Shown here one piece after another: positions 58,241 to 64,000 of a DNA stretch of 64,000 bases. Under the pieces are notes generated by a model. That model was not told where the DNA came from. It searched no databases and was given only the letters and a program-made list of their open reading frames with translations. The DNA comes from Leptospira harrisiae. Lineage in GTDB: Bacteria; Spirochaetota; Leptospiria; Leptospirales; Leptospiraceae. Both the position numbers and the translations under genes were made by a program. The stretch lies in contig NZ_NPDX01000001.1 in NCBI RefSeq assembly GCF_002811945.1, positions 1,744,501-1,808,500 on the forward strand, given 5' to 3'. Positions within the stretch are counted from its first letter, which is position 1. Every line of letters starts with the position of its first letter.

Positions 58241-58462
58241 ATGGACCAAAAGATTCAATATTTGAACCAAATGATCGAAATCATTGATAACAAAGTTACA
58301 ATTTTTAAGAAAAACAAGTCCAAATTACCTCAAACAGCTTATGCTGCCGAAAAACAAGTCCTCACTCGTACCATTGAAGACACAATTAAATTGGCTGAGG
58401 AAATCAAACCGGTTCCCTTTTCTTTGATTAATGATTTGAAATCCCTAATCAAACAATTATAA
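58241..58462 (+). CDS. Small coiled-coil protein, hypothetical
   Basis: From ATG 58241 the frame gives 73 residues, mostly Lys/Glu/Gln/Ile in a helical pattern. A longer frame runs back to 58079 but there it is antisense to the methyltransferase. There is no strong ribosome site. Whether it is translated is uncertain. Confidence 0.4.
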   Translation: MDQKIQYLNQMIEIIDNKVTIFKKNKSKLPQTAYAAEKQVLTRTIEDTIKLAEEIKPVPFSLINDLKSLIKQL

Positions 58463-58466
58463 TAAA

Positions 58467-58489
58467 AACTCGCTTGGGAAGAGCGAGTT
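58467..58489. repeat. Perfect inverted repeat before FAD oxidoreductase gene
   Basis: AACTCGCT/AGCGAGTT (8-base arms, 7-base loop) lies 4 bases before ATG 58494 and 5 bases after the stop of the small hypothetical gene. There is a T-run only on the minus-strand side, so it resembles a terminator pointing into no known minus-strand gene. Confidence 0.6.
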
Positions 58490-58493
58490 AGAA

Positions 58494-59591
58494 ATGGATC
58501 CAAATTTTTGTTACCAAGTTCCTGTTGTCGTTGGTGCCGGAATTTCTGGCGCAGCGGTAGCTATGTTGCATCCGGATGTCATTATTTTTGATAAGGGACG
58601 GAAACTTGGGGGAAGAGTTTCTACCAAATTTGAAAACAATCCCTATCCATTTGACTTTGGCGCAACTATGTTTCAAGACTTAATGGAAGTTCGCTGGCTT
58701 GGACAAGAAACTAAGTATTCCATTCTAGAAATTTTGAAGTCAGAATCGGTAAAAATAAAAATCAAACCTATTTACGATGAATCACATTTTTATCCAGAAG
58801 ATGGAATGTCCAATTTGGTTTTTTCCATGATGGGAAACGTAAAAAAAATCCAAAGCCATACTCTTAAAAAAATACATTCCAACGATGATAATGTTTGGAA
58901 CTTAGATTTTTCACTTTCTGATTCAAAAAAAAAAGAAACGATTTCTGCACATTCAGTGATCCTAACCTTACCCATTCCACAAATCCTAGAAATCATTCAA
59001 AATTCTGCCAACAATTCTAACCTCAAACTTTGGGCAGAATTTTTATCAAACTATAACGACTACCGCAAAACTCTAGTTAGTTATTTTTACTGGGATCAGT
59101 GGAGACCAAACTGGACTGAACTTTCACTGGATCCAAATTCACGTATACCAGTGACAACAATTCTGGAAAGAGGCATTGATTGGGAATACCAAAGTTGGGA
59201 GAGTTTAAAATATCCCAAAGAATTCCATAATGGATCCGCCCTTCTTGTACAATTTGGAGCCATGTTTTCTGAGTCTCATTTTGAAGACTGGATGGATGAA
59301 AATAAAAATCCGACACCAAAATACAAAGAAATTCTGATTCAAGAGTTAAAAGAAAAGTATGGTGCCCCAGAACCAAACCTAATTTGGAACCACAGATGGA
59401 AATACGCTCAAGCACAAATTCAGCTCCTTGGAAAAGAAGGAGCTTTGGACTTAGATAGAGAAACATTTGAGGAATGGAAACAGCTATGCAAACGAACAAA
59501 AATAACGATTCTTGGCGATTGGCTGTTTGGTGCCAAAATTGAAAGGATAGTTGGAGGAATTTATTTTCTAAAACACAACAACCTTATTTAA
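58494..59591 (+). CDS. FAD-dependent oxidoreductase (amine oxidase/renalase-like)
   Basis: The protein has 365 residues. The N-terminal FAD dinucleotide motif VVGAGISGAAVAML and IIFDKGRKLGGRVSTK are characteristic of NAD(P)/FAD proteins of the COG3380 renalase-like group. The substrate is unknown. Its 5' leader holds the inverted repeat at 58467-58489. Its stop codon abuts the convergent DUF1499 gene end. Confidence 0.82.
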   Translation: MDPNFCYQVPVVVGAGISGAAVAMLHPDVIIFDKGRKLGGRVSTKFENNPYPFDFGATMFQDLMEVRWLGQETKYSILEILKSESVKIKIKPIYDESHFYPEDGMSNLVFSMMGNVKKIQSHTLKKIHSNDDNVWNLDFSLSDSKKKETISAHSVILTLPIPQILEIIQNSANNSNLKLWAEFLSNYNDYRKTLVSYFYWDQWRPNWTELSLDPNSRIPVTTILERGIDWEYQSWESLKYPKEFHNGSALLVQFGAMFSESHFEDWMDENKNPTPKYKEILIQELKEKYGAPEPNLIWNHRWKYAQAQIQLLGKEGALDLDRETFEEWKQLCKRTKITILGDWLFGAKIERIVGGIYFLKHNNLI

Positions 59592-60023
59592 TCATTCTTT
59601 CGCAAGTATCTCTCTGAATTGATTGACTCTCCTTCTATTGGCAAATATATCCCAAAGACCCAAGATTGACTGGGAACGAACTTGCGCTTCTTGTTTTCCC
59701 TCTGGAAAATAAATTTCAACCCTATCAGGGAAACGAAAAACCTTTGTAAAAAAGATCACACGTATGTATTCTCCTTCTTTTTCTTCCTTGATCCATATGT
59801 TCTCTGATTCGCGGAAATACTTAGAAATTCTTTCGTAAGCAATCTGACGGGAAGTGGTATAGGTAATTGGATCAACTTTATGAACAAAATTGTATTCCAT
59901 ACTTTGACTAGAAACACAGTTAGGCGAAGGTGGGCATCCTCTCAGTTCCCCATCACTCACACCGGAAAGGGGACTCAGAACACTCATACAACAAATAAAA
60001 AAAACACTTAAAGCAGATTCCAT
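59592..60023 (-). CDS. DUF1499 family secreted protein
   Basis: The protein has 143 residues from ATG 60023; a TTG 9 bases upstream is possible. A signal peptide is at the N-terminus (residues 1-25). The DUF1499 motif RGCPPSPNCVSSQ (about residue 30) is followed by the typical NFVHKVDPITYT and FPDRVEIYFPEG. The function of the family is unknown. It lies on the minus strand next to a divergent hydrolase gene. Confidence 0.82.
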   Translation of the reverse strand: MESALSVFFICCMSVLSPLSGVSDGELRGCPPSPNCVSSQSMEYNFVHKVDPITYTTSRQIAYERISKYFRESENIWIKEEKEGEYIRVIFFTKVFRFPDRVEIYFPEGKQEAQVRSQSILGLWDIFANRRRVNQFREILAKE

Positions 60024-60093
60024 ATGTTCCAAAAATGAAAAGACTCTATTTTTTACTTGCAGAAATTGAAAACTTCCGACTTTTTATGGGCTC

Positions 60094-60978
60094 ATGAAAC
60101 GAACGACTCAATACACAATTTCTGGAATGATTATCATTATTACCTTACTCGTTGCGGTTGCCTTTTATTTTTCCAGTTTGGTTCTTTATCCCAAAGTGAA
60201 TTGTAAACTAGACCACCATGTGTATTGTCAAGGCCCTTCGGAATTGGGTTTGGAATTTGAAGAAGTAGAAATTACAACGGCTGACAAATTAAACCTCGTT
60301 AGTTACTGGATACCCGCCAAACAAAACAAAGGTTCCATCATTATGGTCCATGGTCACGGGGGACAAAGAAACGAGGGACTTCGTTTTGCCAAAAGCCTTC
60401 ATGAGGCAGGATACAATTTACTTTTACTCAGTTTACGCCGTAACCATGGTGGTTTTGCCTCAATGGGATTTCATGAACAAAAGGACGTGGATGCAGCGAT
60501 TCAATTTTTAAAATCAAAAGGTTATGAAAAAATTGGTATCTTCGGATTTTCAATGGGTTCTGCGACAAGTATCATTGCAATGGCTGACCATCCAGAAATC
60601 CAAGCTGGAATTTTTAGTAGCGGGTATGGTAGTGCCATTGATGTTCTTGTGGAATCGGCAAAACGGGACTTTGGAATCCCTTATTACCCTCTTATTCCCG
60701 TTGTCAAACTAGCACTCAACTTGCGTGGAGATATGGACATTGATTCCGTTAGGCCCATTGATAAAATCGCATCCATTAGCCCAAGACCCATCGCCATCTT
60801 TCATTGTACGAAGGACGATTATGTAGATTATCACCATGCAAAGGATTTATATGCAAAGGCAGGTGAACCAAAATCTCTCTGGTCACCAGAATGCAATCGT
60901 CATGAACGTCTTTGGAACTTTGCACCGAAAGAAGCAGAAACGAGAGCCGTTGTTTTTTTTGAGAAGTATTTGAAATAG
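60094..60978 (+). CDS. Alpha/beta hydrolase, membrane-anchored
   Basis: The protein has 294 residues. One membrane helix (about 8-32) anchors it; the rest is an alpha/beta hydrolase with HGHGG (oxyanion hole, near residue 90), GFSMGSAT (nucleophile Ser near residue 150), a late Asp in HCTKDDYVDYHH and a C-terminal His in CNRHERLW. Substrate unknown. The ATG starts 70 bases from the divergent DUF1499 start. Confidence 0.85.
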   Translation: MKRTTQYTISGMIIIITLLVAVAFYFSSLVLYPKVNCKLDHHVYCQGPSELGLEFEEVEITTADKLNLVSYWIPAKQNKGSIIMVHGHGGQRNEGLRFAKSLHEAGYNLLLLSLRRNHGGFASMGFHEQKDVDAAIQFLKSKGYEKIGIFGFSMGSATSIIAMADHPEIQAGIFSSGYGSAIDVLVESAKRDFGIPYYPLIPVVKLALNLRGDMDIDSVRPIDKIASISPRPIAIFHCTKDDYVDYHHAKDLYAKAGEPKSLWSPECNRHERLWNFAPKEAETRAVVFFEKYLK

Positions 60979-61062
60979 GATTGTTTTGTTCATAAGGTTA
61001 GTCCTTAAAAAAAAGGGAAAACTAATGTGAACCAATGGTTCGGAAGATTAAAAAGGATCTTT

Positions 61063-61629
61063 ATGAGAAAAATAATTGCAGCCATTAATATGACAATCGA
61101 TGGCTATTGTGATCATACTTCAGGAATTCCTGATAAAGAAATCCATCAACATTACGCTGTATTACTCCGAGAAGCCGGTGTGGCTTTATATGGAAGGATC
61201 ACCTACCAACTAATGGAATTTTGGCGAACCGTTTTAGAAAATCCGACCGGTGACCAATCAATGTACGATTTTGCCGTTGCAATAGACAATACTCCGAAAA
61301 TTGTTTTTTCTCGCACTTTAAAACACTTAGATTGGAAAAGCGCAAAATTAGCAAGTAAGGATCTAGAGCAAGAGGTATTGGAGCTCAAACAACAATCGGG
61401 TAAAAACGTATTCATTTGCAGTCCGAGTTTGATTCTTACGTTGACTAAATTAAATTTAATAGACGAATTCCAACTTTGTGTCCATCCCGTAATTGCGGGA
61501 AGTGGTTTGTCCTTGTTCAAAGACATCAAAGAAAAAATGATCCTAAAACTGACAAAAACAAAAGTTTTTGGCGCAGGCGCAATCATTCACTATTATGAAC
61601 CAATTGTGAATCCATCTTCTTCTATATAA
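61063..61629 (+). CDS. Dihydrofolate reductase-like (RibD C-terminal) family protein
   Basis: The protein has 188 residues from ATG 61063 with AGGA five bases before; a longer frame begins at 61027. The core reads MRKIIAAINMTIDGYCDH, then VALYGRITYQLMEFW and NVFICSPSLILTLTKLNLIDEFQL, which match the DHFR/RibD_C fold of stand-alone proteins like YyaP. The true substrate is unknown; they are usually not the folate DHFR. Its stop codon lies inside the repeat copy at 61623-61675. Confidence 0.82.
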   Translation: MRKIIAAINMTIDGYCDHTSGIPDKEIHQHYAVLLREAGVALYGRITYQLMEFWRTVLENPTGDQSMYDFAVAIDNTPKIVFSRTLKHLDWKSAKLASKDLEQEVLELKQQSGKNVFICSPSLILTLTKLNLIDEFQLCVHPVIAGSGLSLFKDIKEKMILKLTKTKVFGAGAIIHYYEPIVNPSSSI

Positions 61630-61675
61630 TGATTGTTTTGCGATTGATTGGGATTCTGCTCGAAGGGGGACTCGA
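61623..61675 (+). repeat. Direct repeat copy A, containing a tRNA-Leu 3' fragment
   Basis: This 53-base copy matches 61824-61875 with a few changes. The last 25 bases (61651-61675) are identical in both. 19 of them are the 3' end of the tRNA-Leu gene on the minus strand. The copy begins in the last codons of the preceding gene. Confidence 0.85.
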
Positions 61676-61823
61676 CCTCTCCGCTGTTCGGACTTCCTGT
61701 CCGAACGACGCTTCGAGGCACGGCTTTGTTCGTCGCCTCCCTTCCGGGTCGGCTTTTCCGAATCATTGCTCCCTATGGGTCGCAACGAGTCGGCTCACAA
61801 AACTGTTCGAGTCGATTTGATTG
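61676..61823. other. Short G+C-rich segment flanked by tRNA-derived repeats
   Basis: These 148 bases are clearly richer in G+C than the surroundings. They contain the inverted repeat GTTCGGAC/GTCCGAAC (61686-61693, 61699-61706) and a GTTCGAGTC near 61806-61814 that resembles a tRNA T-arm. Open frames crossing it (e.g. 61543-61785 minus) are not credible genes. It may be a remnant of an integrated element or a member of a dispersed repeat family. Confidence 0.6.
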
Positions 61824-61875
61824 TATATAATGATTGTTTTGTGATGAATAGGATTCTGCTCGAAGGGGGACTCGA
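61824..61875 (+). repeat. Direct repeat copy B, overlapping tRNA-Leu 3' end
   Basis: This copy ends with the 3' end of the intact tRNA-Leu gene. It has one base fewer than copy A. The identical blocks lie exactly 200 bases apart. Confidence 0.85.
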
Positions 61876-61938
61876 ACCCCCACACCTTGCGGCACTACCA
61901 CCTCAAAGTAGCGTGTCTACCAATTCCACCATCCGAGC
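61857..61938 (-). tRNA. tRNA-Leu (anticodon GAG)
   Basis: Read on the minus strand, the 82 bases fold into a class II tRNA with a 7-base acceptor stem (GCTCGGA/TTCGAGC), a long variable arm, the T-arm GGGGGTTCGAGTCCCCC and an anticodon loop TTGAGGT between CTACT and GGTAG. The anticodon is GAG, for CUC/CUU codons. CCA is not encoded. Confidence 0.95.
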
Positions 61939-61955
61939 GGGTGTGTATGTAGGAC

Positions 61956-61983
61956 AGGTTAGGAAAACGGGTTCTTTCGTCAA
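61956..61983 (-). promoter_or_regulatory. Candidate promoter for tRNA-Leu
   Basis: On the minus strand TTGACG (61983-61978) and TAACCT (61961-61956) are 16 bases apart, with the tRNA starting 17 bases after the -10. The -35 is good and the -10 weak. Confidence 0.4.
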
Positions 61984-62044
61984 GGAGATGAATTTTCTCT
62001 TGTCACTTGCACTCACCATTCGGTAGGTTGTAGGGGTCACAAGT

Positions 62045-62683
62045 ATGCAAGTATCCGATCTTACCTTCCGACTCAAACTCCTCCTGACCGGCTTCATTTC
62101 CCCTATTTTTGTTTTAGTTGGCCTATTACTTTCATCCCCCTATTGGTTAAAGTCTTCGGAAACTTACCAAAAATCAGATGTAGCGGTTCTCGAGGTGATA
62201 AACCCGCTACCTTCAAAAAAAAATCTTAAGGCAGTCGTTACACTTTCGGAACGAGCGGATTTTAAAAAACTAATTCTTGTTATTCGAGAAGATAAAACAC
62301 TAAACCAATTATATTCCCCCAGTGAACGGGAATCCAAAATCAAAGATGTTTTAATTTCACAAGGAATGAGTCCGACTCTTTTGTCCTCACTCATAATCTC
62401 AACATCCAAAATGGGTGACACAGACGAGGCATCCAAAAACCTATTAAAAATAGCCGTTTCTGACAACCTAGGAAGCATTTTACTCCTCACTCGGGAGTAT
62501 GAAACCAAAAGAGTTTTAGGAACTTATCGTAAAACCTTAGCTAGTTTGCCTATCAAGGTAACAGCTTATGGATTCCCATCCGAGATTTCGGGATCTAATT
62601 GGTTTTTAACAGAAGATGGGGTCAAAGAAATCACCGGCGAATTTGTACGTTATCTGTATTCTTATATTAGAGGTGTCCTATAA
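62045..62683 (+). CDS. DUF218/YdcF-like membrane-anchored protein
   Basis: The protein has 212 residues. A membrane anchor is near residues 10-30. A loose match to the YdcF/SanA (DUF218) fold is visible: TDEASKNLLKIA, ILLLTREYETKRVLGTYRK and a C-terminal SNWFLTEDGVKEITGEFVRYLYSYIRG, abbreviated here. Such proteins act in envelope biology. lysS starts immediately after its stop, so both may be co-transcribed. Confidence 0.6.
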   Translation: MQVSDLTFRLKLLLTGFISPIFVLVGLLLSSPYWLKSSETYQKSDVAVLEVINPLPSKKNLKAVVTLSERADFKKLILVIREDKTLNQLYSPSERESKIKDVLISQGMSPTLLSSLIISTSKMGDTDEASKNLLKIAVSDNLGSILLLTREYETKRVLGTYRKTLASLPIKVTAYGFPSEISGSNWFLTEDGVKEITGEFVRYLYSYIRGVL

Positions 62684-64000
62684 ATGGATGAAATTAAAGA
62701 TTCCAACGAACTGATAGAGCAACGCATTCAAAAAATTAACGATTTAAAAGCCAAAGGAATCAACCCCTATCCTCTTCGTTTTTTTCCCAATGCCGATTCC
62801 AAATCACTCATTGCAGGATTTGATCCAAACCAAACGGAAAAAAAATCCTTCAAACTGGGTGGCCGATTGCACGCAAAACGTGTGATGGGAAAAGCAAGTT
62901 TTGCACATTTAAAGGATGCAGAAGGTCTCATCCAATTGTATGCCACTCGTGATGATTTAGGGGAAGAAAATTATTCTCTATTTAAATCACTCGATTTAGG
63001 TGATTGGATTGGAATCGAAGGATGGCTTTTCCAGACGCAAAAAGGAGAAACAACGCTCCATCTAACAAGCGTTCAACTGCTTGCGAAATGTATCCGCCCT
63101 CTTCCTGTTGTCAAAGAAAAAGACGGAGTCATTTACGATGCGTTTTCAGACGTAGAACAAAGATACCGCATGCGTTATGTAGACTTGGTAGTGAACGAAC
63201 ATGTAAGGGAAACATTTAAAATGCGTTCTCGTATCATTTCAGAAATTCGTAAATTTTTAACGAATGAAGGATTTTTGGAAGTTGAAACTCCTATGATGCA
63301 ACCGATTGCTGGTGGTGCTGCGGCAAGGCCATTTGTTACCCACCACAACACACTCGATATGGAACTATTTTTACGAATAGCTCCTGAGCTTTATTTGAAA
63401 CGACTGATTGTTGGTGGAATGGATCGAGTGTTTGAACTCAACAGAAACTTTCGTAACGAAGGAATCTCCACAAAACACAATCCAGAATTTACCATGATGG
63501 AAGCCTATATGGCCTTTGGCGATATGGAAACGATGTTGTCTCTCACAGAGCGAATGATCGTTTCTGTTGCCGAGTCCATTGGAAAAGGTTTAAAGTTTGC
63601 TTACGGAAAAGATCAAATTGATCTCTCGGCTCCATGGAAACGAGTAAAATACATAGATATCATTAAAGAATACTCAGGAATTGATTTTAGTCAAATCACT
63701 GAACTAAAGGATGCGATTGCACAAGCAAAAGCCAAAGGAGTGGATTCTTCTGATTCTGTTTCCATTTGGAAAGTATGTGACGATGTTTTTAGTTCTCTAG
63801 TAGAACCTCACCTCATCCAACCAATCTTTATCACTGATTTTCCAAAGGAACTTTCACCATTGGCGAAATCGGGAGAGAACGATCCAAAATATGTGGAACG
63901 ATTTGAACCTTATGTGGCAGGACGCGAAATTGGAAACGCATTTACTGAGTTAAATGATCCATTCGACCAAAGAGAACGGTTTGAAGAACAAGTGAAACAA
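62684..64000 (+). CDS. lysS: Lysyl-tRNA synthetase, class II, 3' end outside window
   Basis: The frame is open from ATG 62684 to the window end, 439 codons. The N-terminal OB anticodon-binding domain (about 50-160) has [19 protein letters not shown]. Class II motif 1 ([10 protein letters not shown] and on) and motif 2 ([20 protein letters not shown]) are clear. It charges tRNA-Lys. The missing part holds motif 3. Confidence 0.96.
   Translation, partial: MDEIKDSNELIEQRIQKINDLKAKGINPYPLRFFPNADSKSLIAGFDPNQTEKKSFKLGGRLHAKRVMGKASFAHLKDAEGLIQLYATRDDLGEENYSLFKSLDLGDWIGIEGWLFQTQKGETTLHLTSVQLLAKCIRPLPVVKEKDGVIYDAFSDVEQRYRMRYVDLVVNEHVRETFKMRSRIISEIRKFLTNEGFLEVETPMMQPIAGGAAARPFVTHHNTLDMELFLRIAPELYLKRLIVGGMDRVFELNRNFRNEGISTKHNPEFTMMEAYMAFGDMETMLSLTERMIVSVAESIGKGLKFAYGKDQIDLSAPWKRVKYIDIIKEYSGIDFSQITELKDAIAQAKAKGVDSSDSVSIWKVCDDVFSSLVEPHLIQPIFITDFPKELSPLAKSGENDPKYVERFEPYVAGREIGNAFTELNDPFDQRERFEEQVKQ

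Noticed and set aside
61543..61785. Minus-strand open frame across the G+C-rich segment
   Set aside because: Its Arg/Ser-rich sequence results from the repeat composition; no ribosome site; it crosses the end of the DHFR-like gene.
1..64000. CRISPR array, insertion sequence, prophage or toxin-antitoxin module
   Set aside because: No regularly spaced repeats, transposase, integrase or phage structural genes were seen; the YopX-like gene stands alone.

Overview
The window looks like a stretch of chromosome from a spirochaete, most likely a Leptospira or close relative. The reasons are moderate A+T richness, frequent TTG and GTG starts behind good Shine-Dalgarno sites, spirochaete-style lipoproteins, and a FlaB-type flagellin. 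It also carries an LPS gene (lpxC), a SpoIIE phosphatase with a multi-TM sensor, an RRM-type RNA-binding protein, a cyclic-nucleotide-gated K+ channel, and a PtsI with no sugar permease nearby. The genus is an inference, and I could not run a search. About 60 protein genes are packed on both strands with little intergenic space. No rRNA, CRISPR array, intact insertion sequence or intact prophage is visible.

Layout. Positions 1-2500 hold a coiled-coil protein (cut by the window edge), a coiled-coil OmpA-domain protein and a CDF metal exporter, overlapping end to end. Positions 2.5-10.8 kb carry a degenerate acyl-CoA dehydrogenase and uvrA, then sppA, then a Sua5-type tRNA-modification enzyme and a membrane-anchored GH18 protein. 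Positions 10.9-16.7 kb have yhhQ, a GDPD, a VOC protein, a membrane protein, leuA and hisC. Positions 16.7-20.7 kb hold a two-gene Hsp20 operon with a CIRCE-like operator and its own terminator, a RidA protein and membrane genes including a GT-C-like protein. Positions 20.7-28.3 kb, on the minus strand, run DedA, SpoIIE phosphatase, N-acyltransferase, clpS and clpA.

Positions 28.4-34 kb contain a small putative lipoprotein, an AI-2E family protein, xseA-xseB, a Na+/solute symporter and ddl. Positions 34-40.7 kb are an envelope block: a secreted aromatic-repeat protein translationally coupled to mlaE-mlaF-mlaD, then lpxC and ptsI. Positions 40.7-46.4 kb hold a POT transporter, a cobalamin adenosyltransferase, flagellin, an OmpA-type lipoprotein, an EbfC-type DNA-binding protein and a cyclic-nucleotide-gated K+ channel. 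Positions 46.4-49.1 kb have an orphan ParA, a YopX-like protein and a secreted TPR protein. Positions 49.1-57.6 kb have an acyl-CoA synthetase, pepN, the RRM protein, a REC-GGDEF*-EAL regulator, a lipoprotein and an APC permease. Positions 57.6-64 kb carry a methyltransferase, an FAD oxidoreductase, a DUF1499 protein, an alpha/beta hydrolase, a DHFR-like protein, tRNA-Leu(GAG), a DUF218-like protein and the 5' part of lysS.

The most interesting parts are three. First is the Mla-like operon led by an uncharacterised repeat protein that may be its outer-membrane partner. Second is a partial duplication of the tRNA-Leu 3' end flanking a short G+C-rich segment. Third is a set of regulatory signals: the CIRCE-like site before the Hsp20 operon and symmetric elements before lpxC. 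Signalling capacity is unusually dense, with c-di-GMP-type, SpoIIE and cyclic-nucleotide channel proteins in one window. No clearly new defence or mobile system was found.
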